Assembly: GCA_900315455.1 (NCBI GenBank)
Contig: OMZE01000008.1
Coordinates: 24,128 to 88,127 of the forward strand
Direction of reading: 5' to 3'
Origin: an uncultured Prevotellaceae bacterium
GTDB taxonomy: Bacteria > Bacteroidota > Bacteroidia > Bacteroidales > Bacteroidaceae
DNA length: 64,000 nt
Part shown: positions 26,850 to 36,500 of the stretch, piece after piece
Layout: every line of letters starts with the position of its first letter
Position numbering within the stretch: the stretch's first letter is position 1
Position numbers and translations under genes: made by a program
The notes under the pieces: generated by a model
Told to the model about the DNA's origin: nothing
Seen by the model: only the letters and a program-made list of their open reading frames with translations
Database searches by the model: none

Positions 26850-28706
26850 TTACTCCCCGTCATCTTCAAAAATTGCATCCCAGTCAATGGAGTTCTTGCG
26901 AAGTTTCAAGACTTTTTTGATACCATATATTATTCTCCATAATGTGATGGTTTGGTCTTCAAAATCCCGACCTTCCAACTTTTTATTTAATATGGTATCG
27001 CGACCATGAAGAAGAATTGTTTTGCTGTCAGGATCAATCAAATCACCTTTCTCGTTTAAAGTTCCTTCAGGAATGACCTCCCACGTTGAAACATCGGTAA
27101 GTTCCATTAGAATGACATCTGCCGCAGCCGTTCTGCCGTTTCTAAGAAACATATATTTGTATGGGCGTAAAACAAATGGGAATTTCCCATTATTGTATGA
27201 ATACACCCCATGATCGTGTTCCGAGTCAAAGGTTACATCAGGGTTAATTGCCCAATTGCCATTATCGTCTTTCTCTATATACCGGGATGCCGTAGTTTCT
27301 TTAAGAATCCGTGTCTCACATGGACCATCTTCATTATAAACTGTCCCCTCTGCGCCGAAATGCTCTTCAAGATCACCTTTGTATGTCAGTGAAAGCATTT
27401 GCGTCGTATCCACATCTTCAAAGATGTCACCATAGTCAACGACAGAAACTTGTTTCTTTCTGCTTTGGTCGATGGCAAACATTACTGGGTCGATGTTGTT
27501 CTGTGTCATCAATACCGGCCAGTAGAATGGTGCATTATTCCAACCAATGTTTTCACCATTTGGAGTGTCAGTATTTTTTTTACCATTCTGCCGGAGGAAC
27601 ATAATAACTGGTGCATCTTGTGCCTTCTCACGGGAGGGCTGTGTGTCAGTACGGCCATCGTCTGGAGCATCAATCCATCCGCCATTGGCTCTGATTCTGC
27701 TCATGTCACGATTAAGACGGTGAATGGCATATATTTTCCCATCAGACCTGTCTGTGCAATATTCCAGGGCGCAGAGCATTTCCTTGATATCGTTCTTGTG
27801 GTCTATATTGAAAAACCTATCATTGTCATAAACATAAGTTGACTCAATCAGTTTCAATATTTCTATCACCCTCTCCTTGTCAATTTCAAAGAATCCATTT
27901 TTGTCTTTGCTGTCGTATTTTGGAGCATTTTCAATAAGACGGTCAATTTTTACAACCGTCTTTCCGATGGCTGTCTTTCCTCCAGTCCAGAAGCCAACAG
28001 GCAACAAACGAACCTGTTTTTTCAGAGTTATAGTGCTAGAAGCCTTGATTTTTTGCGAGGCACATGGCCGTATGTTTTTATCGAAGCCAATGAAAGCGGC
28101 ATTTGGCTCGGTTTGGTCTTTTCCAGCAATAAACCACTCTCGCAGTTGATTGTCCAACTCATTCATGCGTGTGAGTATCTTGTATATCTTGGCTGTAGTG
28201 TGCAGTCGTGTGACGGCCATATCCTCTTTTGAGCGTGCACCATACATACGGGCATGTTGGAGTACGGTGTCTTGCTGGAAGTTTCCTGGATCACGCCCAT
28301 AGAAGAAACAGAGCATGTTTTTGATAGTGATGCCGCGGTCGAGAATGTTGCCTCCAATAAAGATATTGGCTGCGGTATCAAGGCGCAGCTCTCCAGTTTC
28401 TTCATCAAGCAAAGCGTTCACTCTTTCGTCAGAATTTACAATCTGAACATGATAGTTGTCAAGTTTAGGATTGAAGATGTTTCGTAATTCATCCATCACA
28501 TCTTCCTTTGATGGCAACTCTACTGCAATCAATCCTTCCTCACGTCCTTTTCTGTTTGATTCTTCAAAGTCCTCGTAGTTGACATCGATTGCATTCCACA
28601 CACGTTGGTCGGACTGGTCCTCGTCCACAACAGCACTTTTGATGGCATCTATAAGTCGGGTAATGACGCGATGTTGCCAGTCATGGTTTTTCTTGTCAAT
28701 CTCCAC
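26850..28706 (-). CDS. Z1-domain ATPase, C-terminal fragment after a frameshift
   Basis: This 618-residue reading frame starts at a GTG but continues upstream in frame through HSSALIHV, the segment expected at this place in Z1 proteins. It is therefore the second half of the gene at 29887. The Z1 signature is GGNILDRGITIKN...FYGR, with a DTVLQHARMYGAR helicase-like motif near residues 108-165. About 400 residues of uncharacterised C-terminal sequence follow. Joining the two halves needs a -1 shift, or one extra A, in the A5 tract at 28739-28743. Without it, helicase motifs V and VI are separated from the Walker motifs. Confidence 0.8.
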   Translation of the reverse strand: MEIDKKNHDWQHRVITRLIDAIKSAVVDEDQSDQRVWNAIDVNYEDFEESNRKGREEGLIAVELPSKEDVMDELRNIFNPKLDNYHVQIVNSDERVNALLDEETGELRLDTAANIFIGGNILDRGITIKNMLCFFYGRDPGNFQQDTVLQHARMYGARSKEDMAVTRLHTTAKIYKILTRMNELDNQLREWFIAGKDQTEPNAAFIGFDKNIRPCASQKIKASSTITLKKQVRLLPVGFWTGGKTAIGKTVVKIDRLIENAPKYDSKDKNGFFEIDKERVIEILKLIESTYVYDNDRFFNIDHKNDIKEMLCALEYCTDRSDGKIYAIHRLNRDMSRIRANGGWIDAPDDGRTDTQPSREKAQDAPVIMFLRQNGKKNTDTPNGENIGWNNAPFYWPVLMTQNNIDPVMFAIDQSRKKQVSVVDYGDIFEDVDTTQMLSLTYKGDLEEHFGAEGTVYNEDGPCETRILKETTASRYIEKDDNGNWAINPDVTFDSEHDHGVYSYNNGKFPFVLRPYKYMFLRNGRTAAADVILMELTDVSTWEVIPEGTLNEKGDLIDPDSKTILLHGRDTILNKKLEGRDFEDQTITLWRIIYGIKKVLKLRKNSIDWDAIFEDDGE

Positions 28707-29887
28707 ATGAATGAGCGCACTGCTATGATAATCCCGTCTTTTTCCCTTTCTTGAATCCTTCTGATGGCTGTTGCCATAAAAAATGACACAAGAGCGTATG
28801 TGAGTCCATATATGTTGCCTGAAGAAACGGTATTGTTCAGATAACGTTTGTCCTCATGCCCCAGCACATCTGTACATTTTTGGTCAATTTGGTGGAACAG
28901 GTGGTAGTACATGGAATCTGAATTTTGGGACTCTACATAATACTGTTCGCCTCCAATGTATGCGGCATGTGTTGGTACTATGCTTGTAAAACGCGGGCGA
29001 AATGGTTTCACCCACTTTCCGTTGAGGTTGAGTTCTCCCTTGGGTTGCAAATAAAGGCAATAAGGAGTGGCTGTTACTTGCAGATACCGACAAAATTCTA
29101 TTTTATTGCGTATGTCGTCTATCTGCTGACTGATTTTTGCCATTGTTGTTTCGGCAGTCTGAGTAATGGGTTGACCATTTTCATCTTTCAACGCCTCCAA
29201 TTTTACCGATTTATAGTTACGGCTCGCAAAGTCTGCCTCGTCATCCACAATGAGTGTTTTTTTCTTTTGCAGGATGGGAAGTTTCTTCGTTATCAGTTCA
29301 TACAGATGTTCCAGGTTTTTTGCCTGCTTCATACAGACTATGACAGTTTTATGCTTCTCAACATTTGCCAGTCTCAAGTTCCTCCATGGTTTTATTTTAC
29401 CATAAACCTCGATGGTGGCCTTTTGATCCAAATCGTCGGAAGGCCTGAACCAGCGGAAATCATACCGTGCCCTTTTCTCTGTCTGTTCGGCAAGGGCATT
29501 TGTTCCTTTTGTCAAAATAATGGCGACATCCATGCCCTTGTCGAAGGCCAGTCCGATGATGTCCTCAAAGGTGTCTGTTTTGCCACATTGAATCTTTCCA
29601 AGCAATAATCCAGGTTCTTCTGCGCGAGACCCCTCTTCCAATAGTTGTGAAACGGTTTTCTCCACACAGTCAATCTTTTCCTGTGGCATTTCTCCATAAG
29701 GATAATTTGCTTTCAAAGTGTCCCAAATAGGAGTGTCACTGTCTGCTGCCACTACCGGAGACTTTTGTGTCTGTTTCAATTGTTCATACTGCCTTGACAT
29801 CCATTCAGGAATAGGCATTCCAATGGCTTCCAGCGTTTTCATAGCCGCAAGACATTCTTCAATTGTCTTGTATTTTATCTCTGCCAT
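28649..29887 (-). CDS. Z1-domain ATPase, N-terminal fragment (frameshifted)
   Basis: A 412-residue frame with superfamily-2-like ATPase motifs: Walker A GKIQCGKT (97-104), Walker B DDEAD (215-219) and VTATP (271-275). The last 30 residues (after KDGIIIA) are out of frame relative to the Z1 family. The expected continuation lies in the overlapping frame 28706-26850. Z1-domain ATPases are found in predicted DNA-modification and defence operons and have little biochemical description. The gene begins 12 bases after the PD-(D/E)XK nuclease gene. It may be a pseudogene, phase-variable, or a sequencing error at a short homopolymer. Confidence 0.8.
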   Translation of the reverse strand: MAEIKYKTIEECLAAMKTLEAIGMPIPEWMSRQYEQLKQTQKSPVVAADSDTPIWDTLKANYPYGEMPQEKIDCVEKTVSQLLEEGSRAEEPGLLLGKIQCGKTDTFEDIIGLAFDKGMDVAIILTKGTNALAEQTEKRARYDFRWFRPSDDLDQKATIEVYGKIKPWRNLRLANVEKHKTVIVCMKQAKNLEHLYELITKKLPILQKKKTLIVDDEADFASRNYKSVKLEALKDENGQPITQTAETTMAKISQQIDDIRNKIEFCRYLQVTATPYCLYLQPKGELNLNGKWVKPFRPRFTSIVPTHAAYIGGEQYYVESQNSDSMYYHLFHQIDQKCTDVLGHEDKRYLNNTVSSGNIYGLTYALVSFFMATAIRRIQEREKDGIIIAVRSFMWRLTRKTMTGNIASLPDL

Positions 29888-29899
29888 AATAATATGTTA

Positions 29900-30892
29900 T
29901 TAGATTCCATTATAAAGTTTGTTCTCTTCAAATGAATACCAGCGAAACCATATAGGGATATGATAGGTGTTTCTCAGCAGTTCCATGTAGGCCCTATCAT
30001 TTTCATCCGGTTTTTCTGGCCCCACAATGAATAGTTTCTTGGCTCTATTTGCAGATGGATAATTTGTATATTCCAAAATCTGGCCCAATGCTTCACGAAT
30101 ACTACGCTTGGCCGAATAGGTCTTGATCTCAAAGTAGTGCCAATCCTCTGTACCTTTCAAAATACCTTTGATGTCAACACGTTGCTTTTGTGTCTGAGTG
30201 CTTTCAAGATACAAATGGACATATTGGTCTTTCAGTTGTTCAACAATTGCATTTTGGATTTTCTTATGAAGAGGGTCGATAATAATCTCGCCCTTGTTTG
30301 TCATGCGATAAATGTCACTGGTGTCGAGTACTTGAATATTGTTTTCCTCATCCAACTCGAATTCAAACTCCCCTTTCTTGTCCATCAAGTTATATCGGTG
30401 TCCTAATGAGTCGGATTTCAAGATTGGCATATTGGAATAGTTGATGATTGCCTCGCTGAACTTAAATCTCACATTGAACAAAAACTCTGGATAAAAGCCC
30501 TTCACTTTTCCGCCAGCAAACTTCACATCCTCCTTCATCTCTGCCAGCCAGCCTTGTTTTTTGTAATAGGCAAATACTTTTTTGCTTTCTTTCAGCGATA
30601 CTCCCTCTGCATTGTGCAGACATCCCACATAAACCTTTTGTTTACGTGGGGAGATGGCAAAAAGATGAATATCGTAAATTGCACCCACATGTTTACCGCT
30701 GGCAACGTTCATTGGTTGAAGAAAACCGTAATGATACCCATCGGGTAATATTTTCAAGTCATCGAGAAGCCATTCCTCATGACCGAAGCCGATGTTTTTC
30801 TCGTATGAGCTATCTACTTGTGATTTGCCTTCACTGCCGGATGGGCGTTTCCATCCATACGTGTTCCAACATATTCGAGCTATTTTTTCCAT
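29900..30892 (-). CDS. PD-(D/E)XK nuclease with unknown N-terminal sensor-like domain
   Basis: The ATG at 30892 is preferred because a promoter box lies 30 bases upstream; the frame is also open to 30958. The 330-residue protein has a PD-(D/E)XK core near its C-terminus: Asp240 in QRVDIKG, then Glu255 and Lys257 in HYFEIKT, and a following ALGQILEY helix typical of the fold. The N-terminal 200 residues begin ICWNTYGWKRPSG and include GFGHEEWLLD and YGFLQ strands. They are not assigned; by analogy with type IV enzymes they may read a modified base. It is followed 12 bases later by the Z1 gene. Confidence 0.78.
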   Translation of the reverse strand: MEKIARICWNTYGWKRPSGSEGKSQVDSSYEKNIGFGHEEWLLDDLKILPDGYHYGFLQPMNVASGKHVGAIYDIHLFAISPRKQKVYVGCLHNAEGVSLKESKKVFAYYKKQGWLAEMKEDVKFAGGKVKGFYPEFLFNVRFKFSEAIINYSNMPILKSDSLGHRYNLMDKKGEFEFELDEENNIQVLDTSDIYRMTNKGEIIIDPLHKKIQNAIVEQLKDQYVHLYLESTQTQKQRVDIKGILKGTEDWHYFEIKTYSAKRSIREALGQILEYTNYPSANRAKKLFIVGPEKPDENDRAYMELLRNTYHIPIWFRWYSFEENKLYNGI

Positions 30893-30921
30893 GTTTATCG
30901 CTTGATTATTTGGTTTTTTTG

Positions 30922-30929
30922 CAAAGATA
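30922..30929 (-). promoter_or_regulatory. Internal promoter element before the PD-(D/E)XK nuclease gene
   Basis: The minus strand reads TATCTTTG followed by C in the gap between mod and the nuclease gene, 30 bases before the ATG at 30892. The -33 region is weak (TTTG at 14 bases). It could drive the last four genes when the invertible promoter is OFF. Confidence 0.5.
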
Positions 30930-30970
30930 ATCGAATGTTGTCTCAAATCGTGGGACATCCACCACTTTTT

Positions 30971-33562
30971 TCAATCCATTGTCAATATTTTTGTCGATTC
31001 CTCACCGAATTGTGAAACGACACGTACTGCTATTTTCTTGCCATTCTCGTAGGGGATAGGCTCGCTCTTGAAGCCATAAAGAGTGTCCCAAATCTCTTCG
31101 TTGAACTCCAATCGCAGGGTGCGCTCTGCCTTTTTCTTGGCCAGGTCTTTCGCAACGTTGTCGAGTCCTTTGCGCCAGGCTGCAAAATCTTTTTTGTCAC
31201 CACCACAGAAATGGATGCTGCGCACTTTGAAGAGTCCACCTGTATAGTTGTCATCCATCTCCCAATAGGCGATGTCGTTTACGTTGCGGGCTTTCACCTC
31301 GTCTTGTATCGGGTCGTACATGTCCATGCCGTTGATTTCCACATGGCACATATCGTCACCATCGTCAACCAGACTGATATCCGGCTCTCCAATGATGATA
31401 AACGAGCCCGCCTTCTTGTCCTTTTTCAGCAGACCGTCTTGCAACAGGTCATCACTCATACGGACTTTCGACACTTGGAAAGTACCAAAGTTATAGTCTT
31501 TGTTCTCGCCAGACTCAATGCAGTCTTCGAAGGAGAAGCCAAGAATCACGAGCCAGTTTGATTCGTTCAGATGCTGACGAAAAGCACGTACGGATTCATT
31601 TACAGCATGTTTGCTTACCGTGCCAAACTTCGGACCAATCATAAAATAGACGCAGTGCTCTATACCGTCTTCTTGTTTGTAATACCCCTTGGCATTCAGG
31701 TATGGTTCATCCAAATGCTCCATGGAGTGCATCACGGCCTGTTGTTGCTTGATGCCATTTCGTATGCCATTGGCTTTTAGGTTATTGAAGATACGCTCTG
31801 TAAAGGCGGCGTATTCATCATAGTCGTTTTGCTTGTCATTCAACGATTCTGGCGAACTGACATCAAGGCTTTGTAAGGTTTCTACAGTGAAGGGACCACT
31901 CACACGAATACGCTTTTTGTCTTCTTCTGGCTGGTCGTAGAGAGTTTCTTCGTCAAAAGGCAAGTCATTGGCTAAAGCCTTCAATGTGATATGAGGAACT
32001 TTCTTGTAGATAAAGCCTCTGCGGATATTGGGATTCTCACTCTCGTCATGGGTTTTGTAGTAAGGGAACAAGGCCGTTGTCAATCGTTTTTTTGCAATAT
32101 TTAGGGCAATGCGACTGGTGTCAATCGTAATCCATCTTCGCCCCCATTGCTCGGCAACATAGGCCGTAGTGCCTCCTCCACAAGTTGGATCAAGTACCAA
32201 ATCACCAGGATCAGTGCACATTAATAAACATCTTTGAATCACTTTTTCAGAAGTCTGTACAACGTATTCAATGTTTGATGCTCCTGCTGTATCTGCCCAT
32301 AAATTATTAATATCCTGCATTGGAAAATCGTCAGCATATAGCACATAGCTTGGAACTGTAGATGGTGCAGCAACACGGCGTTTCTTTATTAAACGCATCA
32401 TCCCATTATAATTTGTTCTCCAACTTTTTTTCCCACATTTATATATTTTTCCTTCAAATTCAAAATCATACATACACGAATCTGTATATCCTGTGGATGA
32501 CAATTTGTCGAGTCTATATGCTTTTGCGCCTTTAGGAATAAGATTTGTATCTTGTAGCTCTTCTTTAGTCATTGGACGGCGAGTTCCGTCTTCCAATTCC
32601 ACACTTTTGTACATTGTTCCCTGCCCAATCGGTTTTTTTATGAACAACGAACGGTATTTCATTTTTTCAATATCTTTTGCGTACCATATAAGGTAGTCTA
32701 CAACACCAGGCAAGCCAGTGCTCCCTAATGGAGAAGTCTTCTTGAATGTTATGAGCGAGAAGAAATTGTCACTTCCAAAAACCTCATCCATAACACTTCG
32801 TATTAGATGGACATTTTGATCTGATATTTGGACAAAGCAAGATCCTGTTTCCGAAAGTAATTCTCTTGCAAGAACCAATCTATCTCTCAGATAAGATAAA
32901 TAACTATGAATTCCTAATTCCCATGTATCACGAAAAGCCTTGATCATTTCAGGCTCTTGAGAAACATTATTATCATTATCTTTAACCTCACGGCTGTTCA
33001 GTTTTAATTGCCAATTGGATGCATATTTAATTCCATACGGTGGGTCAAAGTATATACACTGCACTTGGCCCTTCATCCCCTCTCTGTTGAGCAGGGAGTT
33101 CATCACAAGCAGACTATCGCCCTGAATCAGTCGGTTTTGCCAGTTGTCGCTGTGTTTGTAATAGCCGGCTAGGCGTTCCAATTCATCTTCCTCCTCTGTC
33201 CAATCGCCAAACAAATCGAGTTGCAACTTTGCACTCTCGCTCTTGTGCTCATGCAGTTCATAGAGATTGTCGATGATGGCCTCCGGGCGGACATCCTCAT
33301 GTTTATACAGGCTGCGGATGTCTGTACGCAGTTGGGGCATATAGTCAGGGTTGTCTACATCGTCGTTCTTGTACTTACCGAGCCAATAGAGTTCAGGGTC
33401 ACGTCCACGCTGAAACTCATGGCGGAACACTTTATATTCGCTCATTTCAGGTTGTCCGCTGATGGCCATCTCTTCCTCACCTTGATGGGCACTGTCAGGG
33501 ATGGCGGCACGTTTATCATCATGCTTGATACTGCTTACAGGTCTGTTTTTATCGTATTTCAT
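30971..33562 (-). CDS. mod: Type III-like DNA methyltransferase (Mod)
   Basis: The 863-residue enzyme is a beta-class adenine/cytosine-N4 methyltransferase. Catalytic motif IV is DPPYG (173-177) and comes before the AdoMet motif DPTCGGGT (458-465), the order seen in type III Mod proteins. Between them lies the target-recognition region (about 180-450), whose DNA is clearly richer in A+T than the rest of the gene (32212-33022). The C-terminal 390 residues probably contact Res. The start codon overlaps the res stop (ATGA), so the two proteins are translationally coupled. Methylated base and site cannot be read from sequence. Confidence 0.93.
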   Translation of the reverse strand: MKYDKNRPVSSIKHDDKRAAIPDSAHQGEEEMAISGQPEMSEYKVFRHEFQRGRDPELYWLGKYKNDDVDNPDYMPQLRTDIRSLYKHEDVRPEAIIDNLYELHEHKSESAKLQLDLFGDWTEEEDELERLAGYYKHSDNWQNRLIQGDSLLVMNSLLNREGMKGQVQCIYFDPPYGIKYASNWQLKLNSREVKDNDNNVSQEPEMIKAFRDTWELGIHSYLSYLRDRLVLARELLSETGSCFVQISDQNVHLIRSVMDEVFGSDNFFSLITFKKTSPLGSTGLPGVVDYLIWYAKDIEKMKYRSLFIKKPIGQGTMYKSVELEDGTRRPMTKEELQDTNLIPKGAKAYRLDKLSSTGYTDSCMYDFEFEGKIYKCGKKSWRTNYNGMMRLIKKRRVAAPSTVPSYVLYADDFPMQDINNLWADTAGASNIEYVVQTSEKVIQRCLLMCTDPGDLVLDPTCGGGTTAYVAEQWGRRWITIDTSRIALNIAKKRLTTALFPYYKTHDESENPNIRRGFIYKKVPHITLKALANDLPFDEETLYDQPEEDKKRIRVSGPFTVETLQSLDVSSPESLNDKQNDYDEYAAFTERIFNNLKANGIRNGIKQQQAVMHSMEHLDEPYLNAKGYYKQEDGIEHCVYFMIGPKFGTVSKHAVNESVRAFRQHLNESNWLVILGFSFEDCIESGENKDYNFGTFQVSKVRMSDDLLQDGLLKKDKKAGSFIIIGEPDISLVDDGDDMCHVEINGMDMYDPIQDEVKARNVNDIAYWEMDDNYTGGLFKVRSIHFCGGDKKDFAAWRKGLDNVAKDLAKKKAERTLRLEFNEEIWDTLYGFKSEPIPYENGKKIAVRVVSQFGEESTKILTMD

Positions 33563-36500
33563 AAGGCTTTGATTTTATCGTTGATGAGGGTTTCCAATTG
33601 GTCAATGTCTTTTACTTCTAATAAGTCCCACCGACCGTATGTCTTGAGGTTGTTGGCTGCAGGAATCCAGTAGTCTTTCAAGTAATGCCGCTTGGCCTCC
33701 TTGTTGCCAGATTTGTCAGCATCAAATTCCTGGCACTCCACTATCAAATGCACGATGCTTTCGTCTGCCAATCTCACTTTAACGATAAAGGTAGGTTGGT
33801 ATTCCTTGTTCTCATCGCCCACAGTGTAGGGGATGCGGAGCCCCAAGTAGGTGTTCTTTACCCATGACTCTACGCAATCCATGGCATCGAGCGTCTTGGC
33901 TGCTATTTGCTCCCAACTATTATCCTCTGCTATCACATAGTTGACGTGGCTTTTCTGAATGGGCCATACTGTTCTGTTTGTCGGGCGATAAACGTGTTGG
34001 GTGCTACCCTCTGGATTGTAATAGTTGAGCACGGCTGTTATCTCCTCATGGTCGGCATTGGCCTTATGGATGCCTTCATTGATGTTGCTCAACACCGCCT
34101 TGTAATCCCACAGCATTGCCAGTCGTTTCTGCTCTTTGCTGCCGTCGCCGCCCTGTATTTCCAATTGCTCCTTGTACCATTTCTCCACTATCTTTTTGAT
34201 GTCGGGGAATTTCTGGAACTGCTGACCATGCTCCCGGCTGGTGTAGTATTCACGAATCATCAGGTGGGAGAAATAGTAAACTACTTCACTGTCGCGCAAC
34301 TCCATATAATCCGTCTTCAACATCTTCTTTTCGCCATTCACTATGGTCTGGAGTATGGTCTCAGTAGGTATCCTATTGAAATCGAGAATGAATTTTGGAA
34401 GTCCTGTGTAGTCGGCAGTGAGCGTCCCCTCTATATTGTCCGAACGATAGCCAGTAATTACAGGGAACCGTATCTCCAACGCCTTTCGTTCGGGTAATGC
34501 CCGAAGAATGGCTTTGGGCTTCTGCGGCTTAGTGACCACCGTCTGTCCACCCTTGAAAGTGTTGAACGGCACGCCTATGATACGGGCGTATTCTGGCGGG
34601 AACTTATAAGTGACATTCTCTGGGTTATATCGACGAACGTCTTTGTGGTCAATTTCACGTCCAGTCCTGTTATCGTATGGTAACATGTCGTAACTTTGAC
34701 GGCGCAAGGCTCGGCCTACCACCTGTTCGCAAAGCAACTGACTGCCAAAGGCACGGATGCCACATACATGGGTCACGGTATTGGCATCCCAACCTTCCGT
34801 CAACATCGACACGCTGACCACACACTTGATATCACCTCCCAACTTACCTGGTTTGCCCACGGTATTCACCACTTCACGTAGGATGTCGGCATCGGTAAGG
34901 TTGTCGGCAGCACCTGCACCATGCTGGTTGGCATATTCATGCTTGAAATCTGCAATCTCTTTGGCATAGGCTTTTTTGAAGGCCTCATCAATACGTGTCG
35001 ATGCATCGTCGAGGGCAGAAGAGTCGATGAGCAGGGTTGGGAACTTCTCCTTGGGCAGTCCCATCTCGTCATAGTTGGAAAATACCGGATAACGGCCCTT
35101 ATGATAATGTGGCTCACCCTCTTCGTCAATTCTATCCTGATAGCCAGCAATGTCACGATACACCTCATGAGAAACAGCGGTATTGTTGCAGACGACAATC
35201 AATACAGGTGGAGCGGTATAAAGTGATTTCATAGACTCATATGCCTTGCGAAGGCCGAGGTCATATTCCTCATAATCCTTGACAAACTGTTCCAAGGCTG
35301 TGTTCAGCAGGGTGGGAAGATTAGGAGCCTGGGCAATTAACGATGTTTCTACTTGGTCTTCCTTATCTTTCTTCTTCTGGGCACGTATACCTCGTTTGGG
35401 CAGTTTGTCTTTGATATAGTCGTAGATGTTTCTTAATTTGGGTTCGTCAAGGTCAGGTGTGTTGTCGTAAGCGGGCAGATAGGGAATCTTTACCAATCCG
35501 CTCTCTATGGCATCCACCAAACCGAAGTCGCTTACTACCCATGGGAAAAGTGAATAGTTCGGATAGCCAGAACCTTTCAGGTAATAAGGCGTGGCAGACA
35601 GGTCGTAGACATGTTGAAGTTTATAGCCCAAGAGTTTCATCTGGCGCAATCCCTCGTACCATACCATAGCGGCCTCATTCTCCTGCTTCAAATCATTCTT
35701 CTCATCATCGGTCAGGGTCTTGTCTTTGTTTTGTTTTGGCAGATAGCAGTGATGCGCCTCGTCGTTGATGACCACGATGCGCTTGCCCTTTACCCCTTTC
35801 TCCAAGATGCGAGTCAGCATGACAGCATAGTCTTCCTTGTCTTTCTGTTTTTCCAACTTACCATCAACCCATTTCTGTTTCCCGTCGAGCGGTGAGGCGT
35901 GTTTGCCGGAAAAGACACGGGGCATAAACTGTTGATAGTTTACAATGGTGATTGAGGAATTCAGTCCACCCAGTTCTTTTTCAAACTGAGGGGGTATTAA
36001 TCCTCGCTGATGGTAGTAGTCGGTGCGTTCAAAGTTGTTGCTACGCTGACTATGGTCGAGTTGTAATACTCCGAGGCGGTCGCGAATAGTAATGCCTGGC
36101 GCACAAAGCAAGAAATGGTCGGCATAGTGAGTGTCCATCGGATTGGTCCGCTTGTTCAGATAGTTATAGAGAATCAACATGGCCATAACCACAGTCTTGC
36201 CTGTGCCCGTTGCCATTTTGAATGCAGTGCGTGGCAGCACAAAAGCATCGTCTTGAGATACGGTATGGCGTCGCTCACCCAACAGGTTCAGGATATAGTA
36301 GCCTGTATTGGGGTCACGTTCTGCTATCTCGTTTAACCAAACAGCAGTTTCCACAGCCTCTCTCTGACAGAAAAACAATCGCAGATTGGCTCTGCGCTCC
36401 TTGTTGTTGAACCAGAAGTCGAGCAGTTCCTTGGTGATGCGAGAAGCCTTGGGATACCCTGCCTCACGCCATGCCTTCACTTCTTTGCGAATAGTGTTGA

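Noticed and set aside
28730-28750. Canonical programmed -1 frameshift heptamer in the Z1 gene
   Set aside because: The in-frame heptamer is GGAAAAA, which does not fit X XXY YYZ. A homopolymer indel is simpler.
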